64,000 nt of DNA from Rhyacophila brunnea (GCA_022495005.1 JAGYXB010000654.1:186001-250000), one strand, 5' to 3'; positions 1 to 10,908 are shown, numbered from the stretch's first letter. Notes: a model not told the origin generated them from the sequence alone. A program made the numbers and translations.

Positions 1-1315
1 TTGATGGAGAAACAGAAGGTAGTCACTATGACATTGTTATTTTCCTGTTATGGATACCAGTGGCGGCCGGTGGTTTCCAAAATTGCTTTCATTAGGGGTG
101 CACTAAAAATTTTCTTACCTATTTACAAAGCATATCAATTCAGCTTTTGTTTCTGTTTAGCGAAACACCTCAATCACTTCTCATTGAAGTCTGGAACTGT
201 TTGTAAAAGTTTTTTCTCAATGCTTAACACATGGTAAGTATTTCTTAAAGACGATTTAATTCTTTTAATGGTTGAAAAACACTTTTCACTTTCCACAGAT
301 GTCATCGGACCATCCTTTTTTTATCTCTTATTATTATTATTGATAAAGTCTACGTTTACCGACATCATTTTAAAACACATACACTTCACTGATTAAAGTA
401 TAATTATATGTATTATTATGAATCTTTTATTCAAAATTTATTTTTATGAACAAAATTATCGATATAACGTGACAAAACACCTAAAAAAGCCGACTATAGA
501 CCGCAACCACAGAAACCATACTGAATTGTATTGTTAGTAAATAAATATCTGAAGAAAATATTTAAAAATAAAAAAATGTATAACTGTCGATTGGAATAGG
601 TAGGTACGTATTTTTCGACTCTCGACGTCAGTTACGTTGTCTACAAAAAGCAATAAAAGTCCGCGCCGCATTGTTAAAAATATGACATCTGTTATAATAA
701 TTCACTCACTTTGAGAAATAACATAGTAACTAAGATATAATTTTTTTGTAAATTATATTCAAATATCTGCAAATATAAAATGATTAAAGGATCGTATCCA
801 TAATATTTATGTTGATAATCAATTTGTATTCAATATCAGCCTATTTAAAATGAATTTATATAAGATTTAAATAAAAAAAATCTATTTTTTTATTAATCCT
901 GCTAAATCTCAGTTACTACATTTTTCCGCGTGACTTCTGTGCTGCGTTTTAAAAGGTCATAAAATCATGTGTATTCATGAGTTGTTTATGGATTTCACGT
1001 CGGGTTCAATTATTATTACACAGTGTAATGTTAATGGCAAACCAAGATCGATATTAGGGCGCTGGCCACAGCGCTCGTTTTGGATGACTGTTCAATGGGT
1101 GCATGCTTTTGGTAATTTACATGGATTAAATTGTGATAAACGAGTGATGACTTATGAATAACATTGTTGCACATTGAGAGATGTTTAGGAAAAAGGAGTG
1201 CAGCGCACATGCATGGTGTTAGAGAAGCTGCCGCTGATGAATACTATTCAATTCATATTATTCAAAAAATAAAATATTTAAAAACAATGAGACATTTTCT
1301 TGATCACACATAGTT
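1..1315. other. AT-rich spacer, no gene recognised
   Basis: I see no convincing gene here. Short open frames occur but have no recognisable domain. At 57 a CAGTGGCGG motif resembles a hAT-type terminus. About 12 bases later comes GGTGGTTTCC, which matches the inverse of GGAAACCACTG ending at 2011. That would make 57-2011 a possible older hAT element around the pseudogene at 1316-1850, but no matching 8-bp duplication was found. Confidence 0.4.
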
Positions 1316-1850
1316 TTGTTTTCAGAATGCGAGCAACATACCAACAAAACAGGTCGGTGGCGCAAGTCAGATCCTTCTACTTGGACTCGCAACGTTGTAA
1401 AAGATCTTAGGAATTCTGGAAAAGCCTATGAAACAAAAAACGGGCGTTTATTGCCAAAACTCCCAAAACAGCCAGCTCCACTAAATGCATATTTACTTGC
1501 TCCACGAAATTTATTGAAGAACAAAGAATATTAATATGCTCTGAATGCTGGAGTCTGGGTGACTATTGTCGTCAAAAGGATTTTATCCTGAAGAACCCAA
1601 AGACTGTTGAAATTAAATGCAGAATAGAAAAGTCACCTCTCAAGAAACGATCAAATGCAAAGCAATACTATTTTTCTCAGGATGGCAGAGAAAAAGGGTT
1701 TGCCGAGACTTCTTTTTAAAAACATTATGTATCAGTAATGGCCCTGTTAACAAAGCTTACGAAAAAGCCAATAAATTTAATGTATTTAACACCAAAGATC
1801 ATTCATTGCATGAAAACCAAATTAATTTAAAAATGAATTTACTATAAGTA
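1316..1850 (+). pseudogene. Broken copy of an aphid repeat-associated protein family
   Basis: The first frame carries DPSTWTRN and LRNSGKAY..KNGRLLP. A second frame just after it reads ICSECWSLGDYCRQKDFI, and a third block has VCRDFFLKTLCISN. In this order the blocks match a widespread invertebrate, especially aphid, protein family. Its members have a basic N-terminal segment, an RNSG.xY..KGK.vP motif, a short W/LGDYxRQ segment and a VCkxFFLxTLxIS segment. The function of the family is not known to me, and copies are often repetitive and transposon-like. This copy is interrupted by a stop at 1532-1534 and by frame changes, and it ends in AT-rich sequence at about 1850. The family match is from memory; the disrupted frames are seen directly. 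Confidence 0.6.
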
Positions 1851-2404
1851 GTAAAACCTTGTTTATTTTTATAATTTTTTTTTCCATTTTTGTATTAGTA
1901 CATTGTTGACTATTTAAAAAGGTGTCTCTATTATTTAAAGAAATGAAGGGGGGGGCCTAGATTAGATTTTTTTAAAGGGAGGTGTAGTAACAGGAAGTTT
2001 GGAAACCACTGGTTTATACAGTGACGTCCCATGGGGGTAGGCAGATTAAGCGTCGCTTGGGGGCGGCAGTTACTTCAAGGGCGGATAATCGAGAACCATT
2101 TGGTATAAGTACCGGGTAGTCCCAGAAGTACCCGACCTGACTTATAGTTAGCAGTTTGAAAATAATGACCATGACAGAAAGTACCAACCATATAAAGAGC
2201 ATAAGTTTGACGACGCTACGTTTTTCAGTAATAATTTCACAACAGTAAACGCCTCAGTGAATTTACGTAAACACAGAAAAAATAAATTGGTCATAGTTAT
2301 GAGATACAATACTTTCATTTGAAAAGCTTCATTCCAACCAATATCGAAGCGGCGCTAGATTCTAGTCTGGGGGTGTCTGCTGCTTTGTTTACAATAGTAA
2401 CATA

Positions 2405-4795
2405 TTGGGTGGCTGAGTTTAAACGAGCTCTGACGAGCTGAAAAGATGAACATCGCAGTGGTCGACCAAATGAGGTGACCACGCCAGAAATGGTGACGAA
2501 AATCTACAAAATGGTATTGGATGATCGTTGACTGAAATTGCGCGAGCTAGCAGACATGGTAGGCATTTCAAAAAATGCTGTACATCACATATTGACTGAA
2601 AATTTTGACATGAGAAAGCTGTGCGCAAGGTGGGTGCCGCGATTATTCACAATGTAAAAAAAACAGCATCGTGAGGATGTTTCGATCGAGTGTTTGGCGA
2701 AGTTTTGCAGCAATAAAGCAAGAGTTCGTGCGTTTATTCATAACCATGGATGAAACATGGGTCCATCACTTCACACCTGAAACAAAGGAATAGTCGAAAC
2801 AATTGACTGAAAGGGGAGAATCGGCTCCGAAGAAGGCGAAGACAGTTCCATCTGCAGGCATGGTCATGACGTCAGTTTTTTGGGATGCGCGTGAGGTAAT
2901 TTTCGATTATCTTCAGAAAGGAAAATCAATCAACAGCGTGTATTATGCAAACTTATTGCAGCGTTTGAGTGATGAAATTAAGAAAAACAACTGCATTTGG
3001 CGAAAAAGAAAGTTTCATTTGGACGGTGTTATGCAGTAACCAGTTAAGCGACACTTTTGTGTTTTTGCGTTTTTCGTTTTAACGACAATATGTATATGTT
3101 TTCTACGTTTTGCAAAAAAGATCATGGTCAAATTCGGTCTATATTGCCATCTATGAGACTTTAAAAAAAATGTGTGTATACAATAAACAAATCCATTTTG
3201 CAGTAAACAGTCATCCACCAAACAACATGGCCGCTGTTGTGAAACTGAGATGTCAAACGTTGTCGTTTTTTGCATTTTCTTACAATATCTGCCTAGTTAT
3301 CGTCGCCCCACTTACTTAAATTCATTATAATTATTGTTTTATAAGTTACAGTGGAAATATAAGGCTAAGATAAGCTGAATTGAATAATAAAAAAGGGTTT
3401 TTTAGGATGTGTCACTTTCAGCCTTCACTAAACTGATTATTGCAAAAATTATGTTCCCACTTTTATGGTGCATAATCAGTTGCTTAACTGATTATCGCGA
3501 AATGTGATTCACGTTTTTCATTTTATTTGGTGCTTAACTGGTAGTTACAAAATGATTTACTGAAATATTTGGTTAATACATAAATATTGCCTTAACAATA
3601 AAAATATTGCCTTTAACAATTTATTAGTGTATTATAAGGAATTTTTCTATAAAAATAATTTTATTTAAATGTAAATGGGGATTATTGGTGGTAATATATT
3701 TTTTCCCTTTTTTCCAAGATGAATAGAGGCAAACTCATGGTCTATGGAAAGAAATGAAATGGCTTTGAAAAATAGAAGAGACATTACCAGCTCGGCAGTG
3801 ATTGAAGAAGATATTGTAGTATTGTCAATATTATTGAAGATACCGTTCTTAGTTTTGGAGGCACATCAAATTATAATAATACATTAAATAGAAAACCTAT
3901 CAGCAGAAAAAACAACTGATCTAAAAAATATACTAAGCTTTGTACTCAAAGATGCCATACCCTTCTACCAATTTGTCAATAATGACGGTGCTGATTATAC
4001 TGACGATGTAGAAGGGTTTGAATTTTGAAATCGAATAGAATTTATACTTTGACACTAATTTTAAGTTTTATTCATCGGTTAAGACATAACATTTACATTT
4101 ATCTTTATTGCTTTTGTTTATTCAGTTATTCATACTATATTGTAATAAACACATAATTTTCTAATAAATATTCTATGTTCATATTGTTTTTTTAATAAGC
4201 AAAACAAAATTCGTAAATAATTGATATGTTAATGGAAAATCAGTGAAGTCACACTTTTGGTGCATAGTGGAATACTGCAAAACTAATATATTTTTTTTTT
4301 GCAACGATTACTATTTTTCAATAACCATTTACCTAATATATTATAAACAACGGATCATATTATTAAAAAAGTCTTTGCAAAAAAAATTATAACTGTATTC
4401 ATTATCTTGACTAAATGGTGTACATTTTAACTTCAAATGCTTATAACTCAAAACTACGTTTTGGTGGATAACTGGTTACTGCATAACACCGTCCATTTCA
4501 TCAGGACAATTCATCAGTTCACACATCCGTTATCGCGATGGCCAAAATCAATGAGTTAAAGTTCGAATTGCTTCCTCCCGCACCCTATTCGCCAGATTTA
4601 GCCCCCTCGGATTATTTTCTGTTTCCAAACTTGAAAAAATGACTCGGTGGTAAAAGATTTACCAACAATGAAGAGGTGGAGTCTGCGGTTGATGGCTATT
4701 TTGAGGAGCTTGACGATTCTCACTATAAACAAGGTATTGTTGATTGGTACAAACCAAATGTGTCAGAAATATCAACGAAATAGAACCTCAGACTT
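2405..4795 (+). pseudogene. mariner-family transposase relic, split by an insertion
   Basis: The conceptual translation from about 2405 gives WVAEFKRA, then HRSGRPNEVTTPEM, a helix-turn-helix segment (LRELADMVGISKNAVHHIL), MRKLCARWVPRL and the first catalytic block MDETWVHHFTPETK. After the insertion at 3021-4494 it resumes with FHQDNSSVHTS (second catalytic Asp) and PYSPDLAPSDYFLF (third Asp), then KRFTNNEEVESAV. This is the D,D34D arrangement of mariner. At least four in-frame stops are present: after VLDDR, after RLFTM, in TKE*SKQ and in PNLKK*LGG. About 50 N-terminal residues are missing. It is a dead copy inside the hAT at 2019-5216. I could not place its own terminal repeats. Confidence 0.9.
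3017..4498. mobile_element. 1474-bp TIR transposon inserted in the mariner gene (TSD ATTT)
   Basis: The element runs from 3021 to 4494. Its ends are 26-bp perfect inverted repeats starting GGACGGTGTTATGCAGTAAC. ATTT flanks both sides (3017-3020 and 4495-4498). Removing the element and one ATTT rejoins the mariner frame across the HQDN motif. The interior contains degenerate repeats of the terminal motif (GCTTAACTGATTATCGC near 3480, GCTTAACTGGTAGTTAC near 3530). A region near 3720-4030 has no intact frame and no recognised domain. A 4-bp duplication is compatible with Sola-like or other minor superfamilies. I do not assign it further. Confidence 0.85.
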
Positions 4796-4887
4796 TTGAT
4801 GATTTGATGAAGAATTTTGACGAAGTGTCTAACATAATTAATTACCTATATTATATTTATTCTCTTTTTATATCTAAATTTAATTTT

Positions 4888-5090
4888 TATATTTGGTACA
4901 GTTCGGTAATGAGGAATACAGCGGAAAACACATTTTGAAAATACCCGATATACTGGATTATTTGTTAGGTTAACCTAACCAAACCTAACCTAACTTAAAC
5001 TAACCCAAACTAACAAATAATCCAGTATATCGGGTATTTTCAAAATGTGTTTTCCGTTGTATTCCTCATAACCGAACTGTACCATATATT
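4888..5090. mobile_element. Foldback MITE with CCTAA-rich loop (TSD TATATT)
   Basis: Two arms of about 75 bp (4894-4968 and 5010-5084) are near-perfect inverted repeats beginning TGGTACAGTTCGG. They are flanked by TATATT on both sides (4888-4893, 5085-5090). The loop consists of TTAACCTAACCAAACCTAAC-type sequence. A second copy is at 20076-20228 and a half copy near 24985-25065. No coding capacity. Confidence 0.8.
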
Positions 5091-5224
5091 TTGTTAGTAA
5101 TGTATCCATACAACACATTTCTTAGATATTGGAGTCATAAAAGGATGATAAAAAATACTGTATAAAAACATAGCCTAAACTGCCTAGGGGCGGCATTCCG
5201 TCTAGGGACGTCACTGGGTTTATA

Positions 5225-6150
5225 TAGTCAAACTTGGTTATTACGAGGAAGATGGGACCGACTGAATTTGCTCGTTATAAGCGTTACTCGTTATATTAGA
5301 GAATTGGTATTTTTAAATGAGCAGTCACATAACACAAAAAGTCACAATTCAAACAAGAATACACAATTAGAATTTTTCCCCAAAACAAGCATGGCATTCA
5401 TGACTACAAAAGAAGTTGTTTATTGTAATGAACGCTGGTAGGTACCTACTGACTTCAGCTTGGATTTGTTACATAAAATTTCAACTATATGCGTGGATAC
5501 TTATTCAATTTTGTCAGCGAAAACACCCAATTAGGTATGTACACTTAACTAGTGTCATAAACGTAATACGATCCTTGCGGCACCGGCCTACTGTCGGATT
5601 TTATTGCTTAGGGTTGAAAATGTTTTTAAACGACTGACACTTTAACAGTTTTAAGTTGTTAAGTTGCATTTGAACACTGGAGATCATAAACAGCTACGGA
5701 CGGATGAATGCAGATGCCAAAACTAAACTAGGGATGCGGTGCCACAAACATTAATAAATAATAAAACAATTAATGCGTTGACCGGATTGAAAATCCAAGC
5801 TTTCCGTGAGACTCGCACTGGAAAGTGCAGTATCGCACGTCGCGACAGGCACATCATTATTGACTTACATAATGTGTGAAGATACGGCAACGGACCGCAT
5901 GCTACACCACTTGAGGGTTTCAATATCTCCATGTCCCATCTTCATCTTCATCCTGCTGAATAACCTTCATACGATGCGTTCATGTCGGCGTGGCCAGGAA
6001 AGAAGCAGGACAGTCGATGAATAATAATAAAAATAATCATCGGTGACGGTGGAATCTGAAAAAGACAGAATAATGCATGAGTTTGTTAATCGGGAAATAA
6101 CTACTATAAAATAACATCTGCGTTGTATACTTGTACGCGGCATACTACTG
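5225..6150. other. Spacer without recognised gene
   Basis: Only short frames without known motifs are present. TATATAGTCAAACTTGGTTA at about 5222 followed by CGTTATAAGCG resembles a decayed pogo/Tigger-type terminus, but I found no partner end. Confidence 0.35.
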
Positions 6151-6179
6151 AATTTGACAATCCAATTCCGGCGAATTAT

Positions 6180-6372
6180 AGAGCTTGGTTTTGTACTTTC
6201 AACTAGTAAAAATAACGGCGGATTATAGTAGTTATCAGATAATCGAGCGGCGGATTACTGAGTGTACTGTACCTACAAATTTCTCAAAAAAAAAACAACT
6301 ATAATCCGCCGTTTTCACTAATTGGACACTTGTCTGGTTTTTGGGGTGGCGGATTACTGAGAGAGTACTGTA
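6180..6372. repeat. Two same-orientation pogo/Tigger-like terminal repeats
   Basis: GGCGGATTACTGAGTGTACTGTA (ends about 6272) and GGCGGATTACTGAGAGAGTACTGTA (ends about 6372) are two copies of one terminal motif in the same orientation, roughly 100 bp apart. A related inverse, ATAATCCGCCG, lies near 6300. Termini ending in ACTGTA resemble pogo/Tigger elements. This is a rearranged or tandemly duplicated end, not a complete element. Confidence 0.4.
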
Positions 6373-6449
6373 TGTCTATCTCAAACAACAAATATCAATC
6401 AGTAAATGGTTATAATTGGTTCAACTAACCGCAAACTGTACATATAGTA

Positions 6450-6598
6450 CAATGATCCCCTGCTGGTGGGCGACTCCGTCGTGTCCTGAGGCTTCTCTTC
6501 AATGTACCGGATCGGGAGACTGAGTCTGCGGTGTTCCAAGATATGGCATCTCTAAGGCGGCGTGAGGAGAATCAGAGAATGGCAGCCAAGACATGACA
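6450..6598 (+). pseudogene. Unassigned coding-like fragment
   Basis: One frame reads GRLRRVLRLLFNVPDRETES, then AVFQDMASLRRREENQRM, and stops at about 6598. Its charged, helix-like composition differs from the surrounding AT-rich sequence, so it may be a gene or transposon exon. An in-frame stop lies immediately upstream at about 6451, and no splice site clearly opens the frame. I do not recognise the family. Confidence 0.3.
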
Positions 6599-7184
6599 GT
6601 CCTATAAGAATACAATAAATTGAGATGTAACCTTCCAACAGTATGAGGTGTACAATCAATGTTAAACACTCGGAACCGATGGGACTCACACATAATTTGA
6701 AAAACGCTTCTGAGAAATATATCTATAGCCACTAGAAAATGTAGATCGTAGTTATTTTCTACAAACATGTATCTCAATTTTTGTCAGTTTTAAGTTGTTT
6801 GATGTAATGAATTGAGAATATTCTACTAACATGCATCTCAAAACATACTTTATAAGAATGACATAATAGATTTAAGCAATACAAAACAATCATATCACAA
6901 TAAAAGACTTTTATAAATATTATAAACTCGTATCCTGAGTTACGTGTTTGTAAGTACAAAATACTGAACTCCGACAGGTGATTTTTCTATTAGTCAAAAT
7001 ACGTGTTTACTGCAGTAATATTGTGGAATGATTCACAGTAAAGTTGCAGCGCATTCTCATATCTCTGGCAATATGACTGATCGGTCCAAAGTATAATGCA
7101 ATAGATTGAAGAAACATAACATTTTTTTCATGAAGAATCAAGTTATTTGTCTCTCCTGAAAAGTTGTGTTTTTTGAGATACGTG

Positions 7185-7415
7185 TTGATACCATGACAAC
7201 TGGCAGGATTCGAACCTGCGCCCATCTGCGTTGACCACTATGGTGCGAAAACGTCTTCTTGGCTACATGTTAAAACGGTTAACTAACATGCTCCGCCTAT
7301 TTTTAACCGCACTTCCATTATAAACTAACAAGCTCCTCCCTCCTTTAGTAAACAGCAGCGCCTAGAAGCGTAGCCAAGATGTTTTCGCACAGTAAGCTAC
7401 ACGTGTCCTATTGTA
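7185..7415 (-). repeat. tRNA-derived SINE head (or tRNA relic), split by a MITE
   Basis: On the minus strand GCAGGTTCGAATCCTGC forms a T-arm-like B box (7201-7217). Removing the MITE at 7241-7392 and one TA rejoins GTAGCTTAGTGGTCAACGC, a typical A box. The distance between A and B boxes is too short for a full cloverleaf because the anticodon arm is missing. This points to a tRNA-derived SINE head or a degenerate tRNA rather than a working tRNA gene. Confidence 0.5.
7239..7394. mobile_element. 152-bp MITE with TA target duplication
   Basis: The left end GGTGCGAAAACGTCTTCTTGGCTAC and the right end GTAGCCAAGATGTTTTCGCAC are inverted repeats with one small gap. TA dinucleotides flank the element at 7239-7240 and 7393-7394. 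Length and TA duplication suggest a Tc1/mariner-type non-autonomous element. It lies inside the tRNA-like A box. Confidence 0.7.
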
Positions 7416-7659
7416 GTGTTAATTATTCGAGAATTTCCTACCCTATTTAGCTGCCATACCGGAATGCGAGCAGGCTTGTGTATAGAATAGACCTGCTGGG
7501 GTTAGAGACCATTTAAACCGCTTGTTTTCAAGATACAGTATTGTTATTATTTAATTCACACGCCACTGTTGCCAGTAAACCCATGCACATGTACAGGCGC
7601 TATAAAGCACGCAAATTCGTATGGCGGACTGCTCAAACTACATTCAAATCAGATCGGGA

Positions 7660-7878
7660 GATTTTATCAAATGAGTTCTTCGTTGAACATTTCACCGTGG
7701 AATACATTTGTAGGTACGTATCATACAAAATGCGGCGATAGTTTGCAAATAGTACTGTTCCAATTAGATTTACCCTAACCTAACCTAACTAGCAAAGACA
7801 TCTCCACATGTTGTAGCATACGTACAAATATACTCCACGGTGAAATGTTTAACGAAGAACTTGTCACTTGATTAAATG
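7660..7878. mobile_element. Foldback MITE with CCTAACCTAACC centre
   Basis: Arms at about 7660-7735 and 7800-7878 are inverted repeats sharing GTTCTTCGTT[G/A]AACATTTCACC and ACGTA-rich segments. The centre at about 7773-7790 is CCCTAACCTAACCTAAC. The architecture matches the MITE at 4894-5084, but the arms are unrelated in sequence. Confidence 0.6.
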
Positions 7879-7924
7879 TTACACGTACTGCGGCGCACGA
7901 ATAAGTGTCTTGCGGTGAACTGTT

Positions 7925-8010
7925 TACGTACAAATTTCTGGATACGAGGTTAGGTTTGGTTTGGTCTAAAAAGAAAGTTGTAAAATCTCATGTCCACCTC
8001 TGCGGCACAT
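7925..8010. repeat. Interspersed repeat, copy 1
   Basis: GGTTTGGTCTAAAAAGAAAG and the following ~55 bases recur almost unchanged at 19950-20011. Both copies follow a GGTTAG-type motif. It is probably part of a MITE or SINE family; no coding frame. Confidence 0.6.
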
Positions 8011-8289
8011 TTACATTTCAGCGAGTCTGTAAAATCATAATAAACACTCACGGCTAATCAGAAGATGCTAACCGCTGTTTGATGTTTCAACTGTCACTGT
8101 AAAATAGATTTCATCATCGCAGAAATTTACCTCGAGGGAAAAGGCAGTTTACCGTCGATCGAGGCGGTGAATAATATGCTTACATGATGATTTATTCGCT
8201 TATCTTCGTCTCAATTGGCTGGTTTTAGAAGATTGGTGAAAACAAAAAACACGTGCTGTCGTTGTTTGAAAATAACGAAAGAGAAAGAA

Positions 8290-8726
8290 CCAAGAACCAG
8301 TGTTGCCAAGTCAAAATTTTTAATTTCAGTAGAATGTGTAAGATTAAAGATAAAATTAAAGATAAAATTCAGTAGATTCGACAAAATATCAGTAGATTTC
8401 TGTTTTAGGAAAAAAATTTCGCCGCGGGCCGCAGGTTCCCAGATTTTCATAATCGGCTTGTTTTTTTTAGGAAAAATATTTCGCCGCGGGCCGCAGGTTC
8501 CCTATTTTTCATGGTCGGCTCGTTTTTCTAGGAGAAAAAATTTCGCCGCGGGCCGCAGATTCCCAAGTTTTCAAAGATGGCTAGTTTTTTTCCCGACTGG
8601 TGGGAATTTTGTGAAATGAAGAAATATCAGTAGATTTCAGAAAATATCAGTAGATTCAGTATATTGCCAAAAATATAACAGTAGATCTACTGAAATTTCA
8701 GTAGACATGGCAACGCTGCCAAGAAC
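8290..8726. mobile_element. hAT-type MITE (8298-8718), TSD CCAAGAAC
   Basis: The ends are CAGTGTTGCCAAG at 8298 and GGCAACGCTG ending at 8718. The perfect 8-bp duplication CCAAGAAC lies at 8290-8297 and 8719-8726. Subterminal sequence is rich in CAGTAGATT repeats. The interior holds three copies, 62 bp apart, of a GC-rich unit containing GCCGCGGGCCGCAG (8421, 8483, 8545). No transposase. Confidence 0.85.
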
Positions 8727-8735
8727 CATAGAGAC

Positions 8736-9317
8736 CAGTGTTGCCATATTTTGAAAGTGGAATTATAGTACAGAGCCTCCAAAATTATAGTATTTGGGGA
8801 TAAAATATAGTACGCGTTGTCATCTGTTGAAAATGTATAGGTTTTTTGTTTCTCAGAAAAAAATAAGGGAGAATTTAGTAGAATGTGTAAATATTTCACC
8901 GCGGGCCGCAGGTTCCCAATTTTCAATAGTAGGCTCGTTTTTTTTTTTTGAAAAATATTTCGCCGCGGGCCGCAGATTCCCCATTTTTCATGATCGGCTC
9001 GTTTTTTAGGAAAAATATTTTGCCGCGGGCCGCAGGTTCCCAATTTTTCATAGTCGGCTCGTTTTTTAGGAAAAATACTCATTTTTCATGGTCGGATCGT
9101 TTTCAATTATTCGCCGCGGGCCGCAGGTTCCTATTTTCTGAAGACGAGTCGATTTCTAAATGGCAAATGCGAAATTATAGTACTTTTATATTAAATTATA
9201 GTACGATATTCAAAATTATAGTATTTTGGGCGTACTATACCTACTTTATATCGTACATAGTACGCGGACCTAAATTATAGTACAAATACTATAATTATAG
9301 TACGGTTGGCAACACTG
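8736..9317. mobile_element. Second hAT-type MITE with the same internal minisatellite
   Basis: It starts CAGTGTTGCCATATTTTG at 8736 and ends GGTTGGCAACACTG at 9317. The subterminal motif is ATTATAGTAC, unlike the neighbour at 8298-8718. Four copies of the GC-rich ~60-bp unit (about 8898, 8962, 9022, 9112) match those of the neighbour. The flanks (CATAGAGA / CATAGACT) suggest a degraded 8-bp duplication. Confidence 0.7.
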
Positions 9318-10344
9318 GCATAGACTAATATTATTATACTTATTACTAAGGTTCGTTTCTTTCAACATGAACGAAACAAATCAAATTAAACCATAGACAA
9401 TATACATACAAATTGTAATTGACCGGAAATGGTTTGAGATTTGACGTTTGGTTCAGTGTATCAATGAAAATCAAACCGTTCTCGGACCATCAGAAATGGT
9501 TTGACATGAAACGTCAAACCAATTCGGACGATCCATAGACTAATAAATGGCAATCTGTCAAAGTGTTTTGGCATTTCGGCATTTATATATCGTGAGGTGT
9601 TCATATTAATATGTTAGATATTTACACCATAGGAGTTCACTTGAATTATATGTATTATAGATTAATAATCAATACCTATTATTCATAAGTAACCATACGC
9701 AAACAAGACGCCGCTTTTGGTCTTATTATCTCAAAATCTAGCACTATTTTCTATGCAAGTTCGATTTAATATCATTACTATAATTATTATGTCAGACAAA
9801 GAATTTATTTTCATTTTATTTATATTTTGTAACGGAGATTCTAAACTACAAACTGTGTTAAATCAACCCGGAATGATCTTTATATTACCCAGCGAATTTA
9901 ATATGTTCGATTGTCGTCTAAGTCACAATATCATACTGTCGACATGAACAAGTGGTCAATTATGAAAAGCTCTAATCAAAAGTAATTTTTAAAAACTCGT
10001 CATACCTATAAATCTTATAAATTAACTAAATGGCTACCTATTTATGAAGCATTCTTTATATTTTGTATATTTAAAATGAATGAATACGACAGTTTGTTAA
10101 ATTTTGTATTATTGTAGACCACGATAGGAGGTTAGAATTTCATAACAAGTTGACGTTTCAAATATGTTTCTGTTTTAGAGACTAATATATTATGAATTAA
10201 TTTTAAGTACTGGCAACACTAATTAGTTGTCAGAAAAGCGTTTCCGTGGACATTCTACCAAACGGTTCCAAATCAAATAAATCCAACGGTCATTTGATTC
10301 GTTCAGTTCAGGTTCAATGATACGAACTTCTAGAAACTCTAGAA
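9318..10344. other. Spacer without recognised gene
   Basis: AT-rich sequence. Motifs around AAATGGTTTGAC and its inverse recur near 9430-9530, perhaps the remains of a small inverted-repeat element. No coding frame with known motifs. Confidence 0.4.
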
Positions 10345-10708
10345 CAGTGTTGCCATATTTTGAAAGTGGAAAGTACAGAGCCTCCAAAATTATAGTATTT
10401 GGGGATAAAATATAGTACGCGTTGTCATCTGTTGAAAATGTATAAAAATAACGGAGAATTAATAGAATGTGTAATGTGTTCGCCGTGGGCCGCAGGTTCC
10501 CGATTTGTCATGTTCGACTCGATTTTTTTAGGAAAAAAATTTCGCCGCGACATGGCAATTGCGAAATTAAAATTTTTTTTTACATATTTTTTTCCGATAT
10601 TCAAAATTATAGTATTTTAGGCGTACTATACTGGTTTTATATCGTACATAGTACGCGGACCAAAATTATAGTACAAATTCTATAATTATAGTACGGTTGG
10701 CAACACTG
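10345..10708. mobile_element. Third hAT-type MITE, same family as 8736-9317
   Basis: Starts CAGTGTTGCCATATTTTG and ends GGTTGGCAACACTG, with the same ATTATAGTAC subterminal motif. It carries one complete and one partial GC-rich unit (about 10480 and 10552), far fewer than its relative. The flanks give no clear 8-bp duplication. Confidence 0.7.
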
Positions 10709-10908
10709 CTACGTCTTTAAAAAAATCTAATGTAGGCACCTCCCCCTCTGATTTCATTAAATAATACACCTGTTTAAATAGTCAACAATGTACCTACTTA
10801 CGGATACAAAAATGAAAAAAATAAACAAGGTTTTACTACGTATACTACATTATTTTTTGACGAATGTGCTTGTTTAGTTTAGTTTAGTCAATCCAAATTC
10901 ATCTTCGT

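Larger units (their letters stand above)
2011..5224. mobile_element. hAT DNA transposon (2019-5216) with 8-bp target duplication
   Basis: The left end reads CAGTGACGTCCC at 2019-2030. The right end is its exact inverse, GGGACGTCACTG, at 5205-5216. Both sides are flanked by GGTTTATA (2011-2018 and 5217-5224). A terminus starting CAGTG with an 8-bp duplication is the hAT signature. GC-rich GGGGCGGCA blocks lie just inside both ends. I see no hAT transposase. Most of the interior is a mariner relic, a second TIR element inside that relic, and a foldback MITE. This is therefore a non-autonomous hAT that served as a landing platform, or one decayed beyond recognition. Confidence 0.85.

Noticed and set aside
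57..2011. A hAT element spanning the first 2 kb
   Set aside because: The ends are only partly inverse and no 8-bp duplication was found. Kept only as a remark.
7190..7230. Functional tRNA gene
   Set aside because: The T arm is good, but the anticodon arm is missing and the A box is split by a MITE.
8421..9140. CRISPR-like array of GC-rich units
   Set aside because: The spacers are not unique: whole ~60-bp units repeat, and the context is a eukaryotic MITE.
10337..10716. Target duplication around the MITE at 10345-10708
   Set aside because: CTCTAGAA and CTACGTCT do not match.
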